A stretch of 12,120 bases of DNA from Zoogloeaceae bacterium (GCA_031278735.1 JAITJU010000167.1:1-12120); one strand, 5' to 3'; shown: positions 1 to 6,893, counted from the first letter of the stretch. Notes: generated by a model not told the origin, from the letters alone. Numbers and translations: made by a program.

Positions 1-206
1 ACCCGCCCTTGCCGTCAGTTCCATCGCTGCAAACCTCTTTTGACCCTCCCTTGCCAGAAGCTTTTCCTCCCCGCCACGGTCACTTCCATTGCATATGGCA
101 TTCATGCGATTGCCCTGGATCAGGAGGTGGCCGCTCCTGCGCCTGTCTCCCCCATCCTCTGAATTGCTCCCCGCTTTTGAGAATAAATCATCGTTTTTCT
201 GAATAT

Positions 207-262
207 TTACATGATTGTTACATAATTGCGTGGACGCGATACGAATATGTAATAACATGTAA
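207..262. promoter_or_regulatory. Head-to-head array of four TTACAT hexamers, putative response-regulator site
   Basis: TTACAT occurs at 207-212 and 218-223 (11 bp repeat, hexamer-N5-hexamer). Its reverse complement ATGTAA occurs at 247-252 and 257-262 (10 bp repeat). Each pair is therefore spaced by one helical turn, and the two pairs face each other. The arms form a loose inverted repeat around a small GCGT-GG-ACGC palindrome (228-237). Tandem hexamers at 11 bp are the usual site form for OmpR/PhoB-type winged-helix response regulators; assigning this array to such a protein is inference. It lies about 250 bp upstream of the nearest promoter candidate, so it could serve a divergent gene to the left as well as the pilus operon. 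Confidence 0.4.
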
Positions 263-482
263 TTGTCATTGTTATGCCATATGGCTCGCATGGGCATTCC
301 TATTCCTTCTGGAGACGATGCCCATACCACGCGAAAAGCAGTGTGAAGTATATGCCTTTATGGTTTATTTGCTTTGCAATTAATAGAAAATCCGCATATG
401 TTCATGTGCTAGAACTGAAAAATCCGCCGGGCTGAAAAGAAATCCATTTCGTTTTTGTCGGAACGCGACACGGGGTTGCGTG

Positions 483-511
483 TTGACGCATTTCGCAAGT
501 TTCGTTACATT
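483..511 (+). promoter_or_regulatory. Candidate distal sigma70 promoter
   Basis: The -35 hexamer is TTGACG (483-488) and the -10 hexamer is TACATT (506-511), separated by exactly 17 bp. The start would fall near 518, about 300 nt upstream of the first pilin start codon. A further TTACAT hexamer overlaps the -10 (505-510). The match is good, but no gene begins soon after it, so it may be a distal promoter of the pilus operon or fortuitous. Confidence 0.35.
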
Positions 512-703
512 ACGCGTCACAAATGTTTCAATAAAGTAACGGGAGTCGAATTGACATCGGCGGTGGATTGTGAGCGAAAACCCGTGCGGCATTGTGTCCG
601 AATGGCTTGGATAGCGGCTTTTCGACGGGATCGCGAAAAATTCGCGGGGAGAGAGCGGACGCGATCTGAGGGCGGGCGCCGGATCGCGGCATGGGGTTGC
701 ACG

Positions 704-732
704 TTGACTCGACGGGCGGGCATGGGTACGAT
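704..732 (+). promoter_or_regulatory. Probable sigma70 promoter of the minor-pilin operon
   Basis: The -35 hexamer TTGACT (704-709) and the -10 hexamer TACGAT (727-732) are separated by exactly 17 bp, close to consensus. Transcription would begin near 739. This gives a leader of about 80 nt before the ATG at 819. It is the best-placed promoter for the fimT-pilV-pilW-pilX-pilY1 operon. The leader is A-rich (751-771), with little potential for structure. Confidence 0.55.
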
Positions 733-818
733 GTATTACGAAAGTCATACACAAAAAGAAATAAAACAAAAGGAATACCAAAGCAATACATGTTGTGCAA
801 TCACACGGGAGGAACGTC

Positions 819-1349
819 ATGTTTTTTTGTTCACAGGAAAGGGGCGCCTGTCGCAGGGCGGCGCGGGGATTCACGCTGGTCGAGGCGGTAGTCGTCATTT
901 TGCTCACGGCGGTTCTTGCCGCGTTTTCGCTGTCGGTGGTGGAGATGGTGCAGCAGAATCGGATCATCAGCGGCGCGGGCGAGGTGGTCTCGGCGCTGGG
1001 TCTGGCGCGCGGGGAAGCCATTTTGCGCCGGACGCGCGTATCGCTTTGTCCGATGGATGGGGAAGTGACCAAGGGCTGGCGCATCGTGGCGGATGATCCG
1101 GAATGCAAGGGCGGGGGCACGGTGTTGTTTTCCCGCAAGGAGCCGTTGAAGGCGATTTTTTCGTGCGTGGGCCAGGGCGAATGTCCCGCGAGCGCGCCGT
1201 CGAAATTTGTCTTCAATCCGATGGGCAGGCTGGAAGGCGGCGCCGCTGCCGTGGTGCTGTGCGTTGCGCAACGAATCGAGGGCCGACGGATTGACGTCGG
1301 CAGGGGCGGTCAGGCGAAAAGCCGATCGGTACTGTGTTCGAATGCTTGA
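819..1349 (+). CDS. fimT: Minor pilin of the FimT/FimU (GspH) family
   Basis: The protein is 176 residues and is a pseudopilin-like minor component of the type IV pilus. The N-terminal class III leader has 17 residues and is basic. The prepilin peptidase site is G17/F18, with mature sequence FTLVEAVVVILL and the conserved glutamate at mature position 5. A single hydrophobic helix follows. The GspH-domain signature after the helix reads ALGLARGEAILRRTRVSLCP. Several cysteines lie in the C-terminal half. The ATG at 819 is chosen because GGGAGG lies 6-7 nt upstream; an in-frame GTG at 795 has no comparable ribosome site. It is the first gene of the operon, 17 bp before pilV. In the Pseudomonas cluster this position is held by fimU, so fimT versus fimU naming is uncertain. 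By family, it acts with PilV, PilW, PilX and PilE in priming pilus assembly at the inner membrane. Confidence 0.85.
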   Translation: MFFCSQERGACRRAARGFTLVEAVVVILLTAVLAAFSLSVVEMVQQNRIISGAGEVVSALGLARGEAILRRTRVSLCPMDGEVTKGWRIVADDPECKGGGTVLFSRKEPLKAIFSCVGQGECPASAPSKFVFNPMGRLEGGAAAVVLCVAQRIEGRRIDVGRGGQAKSRSVLCSNA

Positions 1350-1366
1350 ATGGGAGGCGTCTCATC

Positions 1367-1915
1367 ATGAATGCAAAAATCCGCGGGAAGGAAAGGCGGG
1401 CGCGGTTGCGGGGAAGCGCGGGATTTTCCCTGATTGAGGTGATGGTGGCCGCTCTGGTGCTGGGTCTTGGTCTGGTTGGCCTGGTCGGGCTGCAGGTGGT
1501 GTCGCTGAAAATGAATCAGGCGGCTCTGTCACGTTCCATTGCATCGGACTATGCTTATGCTATGATTGATAAGATCAGAAGCAACGCGATCAACCGGCGC
1601 GCCTATGTGACAAGTGGCCTGATATCGGTTGACAGCGTTTCCAGCGGAGGGGGGGCTGCCGTCAGGAACGAGCTTGCTCTCTGGACAAGGCAGCTTGATC
1701 AGATGCTGCCCAACGCCAGGGTGCAAATCTGTTTGCGGAATGATCCGGCGCTCACCTATGCGACGGGCTGCGGCAACACGGGTGAATTCATCATGGTGCG
1801 CGTGGCCTGGCAACAGGGGAAGGACGCCAAAATGCTGTTCGATGATGACGCGCCGGACACCGCGGGCACGGAGACCGTCAATTCCCAATCCATTGAAGTG
1901 GTGGGGCAGATATGA
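1367..1915 (+). CDS. pilV: Type IV pilus minor pilin PilV
   Basis: The protein is 182 residues. A 19-residue basic leader ends in GSAG, followed by mature FSLIEVMVAALVLGLGLVGL with glutamate at position 5. This is a prepilin peptidase substrate with an N-terminal transmembrane helix. The post-helix segment LQVVSLKMNQAALSRSIASD is the recognisable PilV signature, followed by AMIDKIRSN. The globular half holds two cysteines (CLRNDPALTYATGC), plausibly a disulphide. The start at 1367 is supported by GGGAGG at 1352-1357, 9 nt upstream. The stop overlaps the pilW start in ATGA (1912-1915), which suggests translational coupling. A run of seven G lies at 1649-1655 in a Ser/Gly-rich loop around residue 95. 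PilV is thought to be part of the minor-pilin tip complex. Assignment is from the N-terminal motif and operon position. Confidence 0.88.
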   Translation: MNAKIRGKERRARLRGSAGFSLIEVMVAALVLGLGLVGLVGLQVVSLKMNQAALSRSIASDYAYAMIDKIRSNAINRRAYVTSGLISVDSVSSGGGAAVRNELALWTRQLDQMLPNARVQICLRNDPALTYATGCGNTGEFIMVRVAWQQGKDAKMLFDDDAPDTAGTETVNSQSIEVVGQI

Positions 1916-2931
1916 AAAACGAACGGGTTTTCGCTTTTGCCGGGCGGGAGGATCGGGCGCGCGGCTTTTCCCTGGTCGAACTCATGGTCTCCATGGCAAT
2001 CGGGCTGATTGTGTTGAGCGCGGTCTTTTATTCCTACATTGGCGGGCGTTCTTCTTACCGGCTCAATGAGGAGATTGCGCGCCTGCAGGAAAATGGCCGC
2101 GTGGTCATGGACATGCTGGAGAAGGATCTGCGCATGGCGAGTTATTCGGGCTGTTCCGGTCTGGGGCGGCTGCGCGCGAGGGGCGAGTTGAGCGCGATCA
2201 GGAACGGCATGCGCGTCGGCGTTTATGCCGATAAAATTCCCGGCACGGTTTTGGGCGAGGAAGCCTATTCATTGCGCGTGGTTGCCCCGGTTCTGGAGAC
2301 AGGAATCGCGGCCGATGTAAGCGCGGGTTCCCCGTCGGTGGTGTTGACGGATTGGAGCGAGGATATTGGCCAGGGCGCGGCAATGGGGATTTACGATTGC
2401 GGCGCGGGCGAGTTGTTCCGCATTGACGCCGTGTCGGGCAGTGACGCGACCGTCACGCTGGATGCCGCGCCCACGCGTGACGTTTCCGCGGAAATCGGCA
2501 GGGTTTTTGTGTTGCGAAAAAATGGCGCGGACGATGCCGATGTCGGCACGCTCTATGACATTGTTGATGTCGAGGCTCCGGGGCCGGGCGGCGGGACGGT
2601 TGGGGCGCTCCGGCGAAACGGCGAGGAGCTGCTGACGGGAGTCGAGGCGTTTCGCGTCTGTCTGGGCCGGGGCAACGCTTATGGCGCGTCCTATGGCGAG
2701 AGCCAGATTGACGGCTACAGCCGGGCGGAAGCCGTCGATACGGATACCGAGCGGGAAAGAGTGGTTTCGGTGCAGGTGGATTTGCTGCTGGCTTCCACTT
2801 CCAGCGTCGCGCTGGAAGTGGAAGAAACGCAAAGTTTCTCGCTGTGCGGCGGCGATGACTTCACGAGAACGGATCGCCGGTTGCGCAAGCTCTTCAGCAC
2901 AACGGTCAGTCTGCGTAACAAACTGAAATAG
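1912..2931 (+). CDS. pilW: Type IV pilus assembly protein PilW
   Basis: The protein is 339 residues. An 18-residue leader ends in RARG, followed by mature FSLVELMVSMAIGLIVLSAV with glutamate at position 5. PilW hallmarks follow: NEEIARLQENGRVVMDMLEKDLRMA just after the helix, then a cysteine-containing SYSGCSG. Near the C-terminus is the conserved tail DRRLRKLFSTTVSLRNKL. PilW is the large minor pilin of the type IVa tip complex and is related to GspJ of type II secretion. The start ATG overlaps the pilV stop by 4 bp and is preceded by a G-rich tract (GGGGCAG). pilX begins 12 bp after the stop. The length is usual for the family and I see no disruption. Confidence 0.9.
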   Translation: MKNERVFAFAGREDRARGFSLVELMVSMAIGLIVLSAVFYSYIGGRSSYRLNEEIARLQENGRVVMDMLEKDLRMASYSGCSGLGRLRARGELSAIRNGMRVGVYADKIPGTVLGEEAYSLRVVAPVLETGIAADVSAGSPSVVLTDWSEDIGQGAAMGIYDCGAGELFRIDAVSGSDATVTLDAAPTRDVSAEIGRVFVLRKNGADDADVGTLYDIVDVEAPGPGGGTVGALRRNGEELLTGVEAFRVCLGRGNAYGASYGESQIDGYSRAEAVDTDTERERVVSVQVDLLLASTSSVALEVEETQSFSLCGGDDFTRTDRRLRKLFSTTVSLRNKLK

Positions 2932-2943
2932 GGGGCGCGAATC

Positions 2944-3462
2944 ATGCACACGCAAGCGAACTTGAAGTGGCGCGAACGGGGATCGGTCCTGCTTTTGGGC
3001 ATGGTCGCCGTGGTTGTGATGTTGCTTTTGGGCGCGGCGGCCATTCGATCCACGCTGTTGCAGGAGCGGATGGCGGGCGGTTTCGCGGAACAGTATCAGG
3101 CTTTTCAGGCGGCGGAAATCGCCCTGCGCGCCGGGGAGACCCGGGTCAACGCGGGCGCGGCGCACGGCTTGTCCTGTTTTTATACGCCGGGGAACGCGCC
3201 CGATCCCGATGATGTTGCCGTGTGGAAGGGGGCGAGTTCCTGCGCGATTGACGGCAATTATTACCGCGCCGACGATTATGGCGCGGCCGCGCCGAGGTTT
3301 TTCATCGAACAGCAGGAAGACGCGCCAGATGTCAGCATCGAGGCGGGCGCCATGAAGCGCAAGGAAATCTACAAGGTGACCGCCCAGGGGACGGGCGGTG
3401 TAAAAAGCGCAGACGGCGATCCGGTGATCCGGGTTGTTCTGCAATCATCCATTACGCATTGA
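2944..3462 (+). CDS. pilX: Type IV pilus assembly protein PilX
   Basis: The protein is 172 residues. It begins with a short leader ending RERG (residues 10-13), then SVLLLGMVAVVVMLLLGAAA, a hydrophobic helix. The PilX signature follows: RSTLLQERMAGGF, then YQAFQAAEIALRAGE. The mature N-terminus has no glutamate at position 5; leucine stands there. This is also a feature of the GspK-type tip pseudopilins to which PilX is compared. Two cysteines (SCFYTPG and SSCAIDG) lie in the globular domain. The start has a run of five G (2931-2935) as a weak ribosome site. It sits 12 bp after pilW and 13 bp before pilY1, in line with the known PilX-PilY1 pairing at the pilus tip. Confidence 0.85.
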   Translation: MHTQANLKWRERGSVLLLGMVAVVVMLLLGAAAIRSTLLQERMAGGFAEQYQAFQAAEIALRAGETRVNAGAAHGLSCFYTPGNAPDPDDVAVWKGASSCAIDGNYYRADDYGAAAPRFFIEQQEDAPDVSIEAGAMKRKEIYKVTAQGTGGVKSADGDPVIRVVLQSSITH

Positions 3463-3475
3463 AGGGTTCTCGAAC

Positions 3476-6400
3476 ATGAAAACGCGCATGCAGTGCTTTT
3501 GTTTTCGTTTCCGCCATTTGGCCTGCGCAGCGGCGCTGGCGCTCGGCCTGCTCCCGCAAGGGGCGCGGGCGCTCGACATCGCCCAGGTTCCCCTGGTCGC
3601 GGGCAGCGCCCCGCCCGCCAATTTGCTGTACATCCATGACGATTCCGGGTCGATGGACTACCTGTACATGCCGGACGGTGTTAACATTAACAGTGCGAAT
3701 GCCACTGCGGATCCGAGCAAAAACAGTATCTATTATGATCCCAGTCAGAATTACCCTCCCCCCGTTGACCACAACGGCAATAGTTTGGGGAACGCGGATT
3801 TCAATGCCGCCTGGTTTGATGGTTATGATCTGGCAGGCAGGAACGCGACGGGGGGGCTCACTTGCATAACTCTAAATTCAGAGTTGAGTAAGGTTCACAA
3901 GATAAACCTTGCCACCCAGTTCAGGGTAATTTCTGCCAGCTGCAATAACCCAGCTGACCCAGCGGGACATGCGTACTATCGCGCCGGGGGGAGCAACATC
4001 AAAATTCCCGCGGATCAGCAGCAGAATTTCGCCAACTGGTATTCCTATTACCGGAAACGAAACTATGCCGCCAAGGCAGGCGTCAGCCGGGCGTTCGCGA
4101 ATCTTCCGGCAAATGTGCGCGTCGGCTACGGGCGCATCAATAAAGAAATGTCCAAATCCGGCTGGGATGGCGGCGTCCCGGTAAGAATGATCGAACAGGG
4201 CGTCCGGCCCTTCACGGGCAAGCAAAAAAAGGCGTTCTACGACTGGCTTTTCCAGCTGCAGCCAAGCGGCGGCACACCGCTCAGACTGGCGCTTCAGGCC
4301 GCCGGGATTTATTTCGACCGCTCGGCGACGGGCGCGAATGCGGGACCCTGGGCGGATGATCCGGCGACCGGCAAGGGGACGACCAACACGGCCTGCCGGA
4401 AAAGCTTCGCCATTTTGATGACCGACGGCTATTACAACGATGACGAAAGCATAGCAAACGTCGGCAATTCTGACTACGCGTATTCACCCTCCTTCACTAC
4501 GCCGAAAAAATCGGACGGCTCGACGGAAACCTGGAGCACCAAGTCGTTTGCCGACGACTATTCAAACACCCTGGGCGATATCGCCTGGCGCTACTACGTC
4601 CGGGATTTGTATCCGGACGAAGCAAACAACCAGGTGGTTGGCACGGCGCGCGACCCGGCCTGGTGGCAGCACATGACGACGTTCGCCATCGGATTGGGCG
4701 TAGAAGGCGGACTGGACAAGGATGACACTTTCCGGAAAGCCGACGCGGGCGCGAAGATATCCTGGCCGAGTCCAAGCACAGGCACTGCCAAAGGCAAAAT
4801 CGACGATCTGCTGCATGCCGCCGTCAATGGCCGCGGCGATTTTTTCTCGGCGCAGAATCCGCGGGAATTCTCGGACGGCATGGCCGCGATCATCAGCAGC
4901 ATTACTGTCGGCATTAACGCCTTCGCGCCGGTGGCGGCCAGTTCCACCTCGATGCGCACGGATACCCAGCTCTTCCAGGCCACCTTCGACGGCGCGGGCT
5001 GGTTCGGGGAACTCAAGGCCTACGGTCTGGGCGCCGACGGCTCGGTGAATGCCGCGCCGGACTGGAACGCCTCCATCCCGGCGCACGCCTCGCGCAATAT
5101 CTTCACCTGGAATCCGGCCTCCGCGGACGGCGCCGTTTTTGCGTGGGCCAGCCTTTCCTCCGCGCAACAGGCGCAACTGGGCAGCCAGAACGCGCTCAAT
5201 TACCTGCGCGGCGACACGGCCAACGAATCGCCGAACGGACTGGGGTATCGCAGCCGCGGCGGACACCGCCTGGGCGACATCATCAATTCCGCCCCGCTCT
5301 TCGTGGGTTCGCCGGTCACGGACAATTACGGCTACAGCTATGCCGCGTCCATCGCGCCGATTCATCGCGCCAGCTACCTGGAGAGAAGAACGGCGTCGGC
5401 GGCTTCCCCGCGTCCCGGCATGGTCTATGTGGGCGCCAATGACGGCATGTTGCACGCCTTCGACGCCGAAAGCGGCGCGGAACGCTTCGCCTATGTGCCC
5501 AACGGGGTGTTCGCGAACCTGGAGGCGTTGACCAAAACGAACTATACGCACCGCTACTACGTCGACGGCTCGCCCAACGCGGGCGACATCCTGATCGGCG
5601 GCGACTGGAGAACGGTGCTGGTCGGCTCGACCGGCGCGGGCGGCAAGGCCTATTTCGCGCTGGATGTGGAAACGCCGGAAGCCTTCAACCAGGATAAGGC
5701 GCTCTGGGAAGTCTCGGACGCCAGCGCCGGTTTTGAGCATCTGGGCGTCGCCATCGGCCAGGCTTCCATCGCGCGCCTGAATAACGGCGCATGGGCGGTC
5801 GTCTTCGGCAACGGCTACAACAGCAGCGACGGCGAAAAGGCAAGCCTGTTCATCGTCGACGCGGCGACCGGCGACCTGATCAAGGAAATTCGCGCCAGCC
5901 TGAGCGCGGAACCCACGCCCGCGGCCAATGGTCTATCCACGCCGCTGCTGGTGGATTACAACCAGGACGGCACGGCGGACGCCGCCTACGCCGGCGATTT
6001 GCTTGGCCGCCTGTGGAAATTCGACCTGAGCGGCGCCAGCGCCGCCGATTGGGGACTTGCCTTCTCCGGCAATCCGCTGTTTTCCGCGATGGACGCCGGC
6101 GGCAAGGCGCAGCCCATTACCGCCAAGCCCCAGGCCATCCGCCACGCGGACGGCGCGACCATGGTCTATGCCGGAACCGGCAGTTTCTTTGTCACGGGCG
6201 ACAATATCAACACTTCCGTCCAGACCTTCTACGGCATTCACGATGATGGCGCGCGCGGCAACATCACCCGCGGCAGCCTGGTGGCGCAAACCATGACCCA
6301 GTTCTCGGACGCGAGCGGCGAATACCGTTTCGTCAGCGAGAATGCGGTGGATTACAAGGTAAAACAAGGGTTTTACCTTGATTTGAAGACCACCGGATCC

Positions 6401-6757
6401 GCGACGGGCGAGCGCCTGATCTCCACGCCCATCGTCTGGGAAGACCGGGTGATCTTCAATACCCTGATACCCAGCAGCAACACCTGTTCCGGCGGCATCG
6501 ACGGCTGGCTGATGGAAGTCGATCCCTTTTCGGGCGCGCGCCTCCTGTACAGCGTCTTCGACCTGAACGGCGACGGCTTTTTCAACAGCCTGGATTTCAA
6601 GAGCGGCAAACCCGTGAGCGGACGCAAGGTGGGCAGCGGCTCCGGCTTCACGCCGGTCGGCAGCAACAAGTACGGACTGGACGGCGACGGCGGCATCCAG
6701 AAAGTGGCCAACAACCCGGTCGGCTTTGGCCGCCAGTCCTGGAAACAAATACGTTGA
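3476..6757 (+). CDS. pilY1: Type IV pilus tip adhesin/biogenesis factor PilY1 (PilC family)
   Basis: The protein is 1093 residues, near the usual family length. A Sec signal peptide is visible, with a basic start, a hydrophobic AAALALGLLP core and an ARA-type cleavage site near residue 33. The N-terminal half has a von Willebrand A-like MIDAS: D55-x-S57-x-S59, T267 in GGTPLR and D317 in LMTDGYY. The PilC-family segment YYDPSQNYPPP (from Y86) precedes it. The C-terminal half is a PilC-type beta-propeller starting near residue 649 (MVYVGANDGMLHAFD). A calcium-loop motif D827-x-N829-x-D831-G-x-x-D835 corresponds to the site known to matter for pilus retraction control in Pseudomonas PilY1. A second EF-like loop lies at D1029-N1031-D1033. 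An RGD occurs at 578-580 within the conserved LRGD segment. The start at 3476 follows GAAGGG by 9 nt. Residues from about 60 to 165 use more AT-rich codons than the rest. Confidence 0.93.
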   Translation: MKTRMQCFCFRFRHLACAAALALGLLPQGARALDIAQVPLVAGSAPPANLLYIHDDSGSMDYLYMPDGVNINSANATADPSKNSIYYDPSQNYPPPVDHNGNSLGNADFNAAWFDGYDLAGRNATGGLTCITLNSELSKVHKINLATQFRVISASCNNPADPAGHAYYRAGGSNIKIPADQQQNFANWYSYYRKRNYAAKAGVSRAFANLPANVRVGYGRINKEMSKSGWDGGVPVRMIEQGVRPFTGKQKKAFYDWLFQLQPSGGTPLRLALQAAGIYFDRSATGANAGPWADDPATGKGTTNTACRKSFAILMTDGYYNDDESIANVGNSDYAYSPSFTTPKKSDGSTETWSTKSFADDYSNTLGDIAWRYYVRDLYPDEANNQVVGTARDPAWWQHMTTFAIGLGVEGGLDKDDTFRKADAGAKISWPSPSTGTAKGKIDDLLHAAVNGRGDFFSAQNPREFSDGMAAIISSITVGINAFAPVAASSTSMRTDTQLFQATFDGAGWFGELKAYGLGADGSVNAAPDWNASIPAHASRNIFTWNPASADGAVFAWASLSSAQQAQLGSQNALNYLRGDTANESPNGLGYRSRGGHRLGDIINSAPLFVGSPVTDNYGYSYAASIAPIHRASYLERRTASAASPRPGMVYVGANDGMLHAFDAESGAERFAYVPNGVFANLEALTKTNYTHRYYVDGSPNAGDILIGGDWRTVLVGSTGAGGKAYFALDVETPEAFNQDKALWEVSDASAGFEHLGVAIGQASIARLNNGAWAVVFGNGYNSSDGEKASLFIVDAATGDLIKEIRASLSAEPTPAANGLSTPLLVDYNQDGTADAAYAGDLLGRLWKFDLSGASAADWGLAFSGNPLFSAMDAGGKAQPITAKPQAIRHADGATMVYAGTGSFFVTGDNINTSVQTFYGIHDDGARGNITRGSLVAQTMTQFSDASGEYRFVSENAVDYKVKQGFYLDLKTTGSATGERLISTPIVWEDRVIFNTLIPSSNTCSGGIDGWLMEVDPFSGARLLYSVFDLNGDGFFNSLDFKSGKPVSGRKVGSGSGFTPVGSNKYGLDGDGGIQKVANNPVGFGRQSWKQIR
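3868..3956. repeat. Cluster of short inverted repeats inside pilY1
   Basis: There are three palindromic elements in 89 bp. AACTCT (3868-3873) pairs with AGAGTT (3880-3885) around a 6-nt loop. AAGGTT (3890-3895) pairs with AACCTT (3905-3910) around a 9-nt loop. A CAGCTG palindrome appears at 3937-3942 and again at 3951-3956. The block is AT-richer than the flanking coding sequence and uses codons such as ATA and CTA that are rare elsewhere in the operon. It starts 11 bp after a seven-G run (3850-3856). The reading frame stays open through it. Confidence 0.5.
6355..6380. repeat. Perfect 11-bp inverted repeat inside pilY1
   Basis: CAAGGTAAAAC (6355-6365) is the exact reverse complement of GTTTTACCTTG (6370-6380), with a 4-nt AAGG loop. 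It lies within the codons for KVKQGFYLDL near the end of the propeller. Its base composition is lower in G+C than the surrounding coding sequence. In RNA it would form a compact 11-bp stem-loop. There is no U-run after it, so it does not look like an intrinsic terminator. Confidence 0.7.
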
Positions 6758-6893
6758 ACGTGCCCGCCCCGCGTCCTGCGCCGCTTTTCCCGTCACCCGC
6801 CGGGAAACCGCCTGTTCCCATTGCGCGGCAAGCGGCGCGGATTCTTTCTTCCGGGGAGATTTTCCCCTTTGAGCAACAACGGGAGTCATGCCC
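6758..6893 (+). promoter_or_regulatory. pilY1-pilE gap with a small stem-loop
   Basis: This 136 bp non-coding gap is the only large one in the operon. A hairpin GGGGA (6853-6857) / TCCCC (6863-6867) with a 5-nt loop and a TTT after it lies about 25 nt upstream of pilE. It is too short to be a confident terminator and may instead be an attenuator or an RNA-processing element. No open frame resembling pilY2, which occupies this place in Pseudomonas, is present. No clear -35/-10 pair is visible. Confidence 0.3.

Larger units (their letters stand above)
1..818. other. Upstream intergenic region without a convincing gene
   Basis: This is the 818 bp before the minor-pilin operon. Positions 1-162 are open in frame 1 and end in TGA (160-162), with a reading ending VAAPAPVSPIL. 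Positions 105-1 are open on the minus strand from an ATG and read MNAICNGSDRGGEEKLLARE onward to the window edge. Only one of these, or neither, can be the tail or head of a neighbouring gene, and I recognise no family in either. From about 180 to 420 the DNA is markedly AT-rich compared with the rest of the window, which fits a regulatory region rather than coding sequence. Longer open frames on both strands between 380 and 1216 overlap one another and the fimT gene and have no family signature. The binding-site array, two promoters and a leader in this region are listed separately. Confidence 0.6.

Noticed and set aside
1..162. Open frame 1 ending at TGA 160-162, or a minus-strand start at 105 running out of the window
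   Set aside because: Both readings occupy the same DNA, neither has a recognisable motif, and too little is visible to choose; noted only in the intergenic entry.
455..1096. A 213-codon plus-strand frame and overlapping minus-strand frames at 380-1216
   Set aside because: They cover the promoter region and the start of fimT in other frames. They are Arg/Gly-rich without motifs, and fimT has the prepilin signature and ribosome site.
4562..5740. A 392-codon minus-strand frame antisense to pilY1, and similar long minus-strand frames at 2269-3444, 5933-6961 and 6648-7625
   Set aside because: They mirror confidently identified plus-strand genes, share their codon periodicity in the complementary phase, and show no domain or signal of their own.
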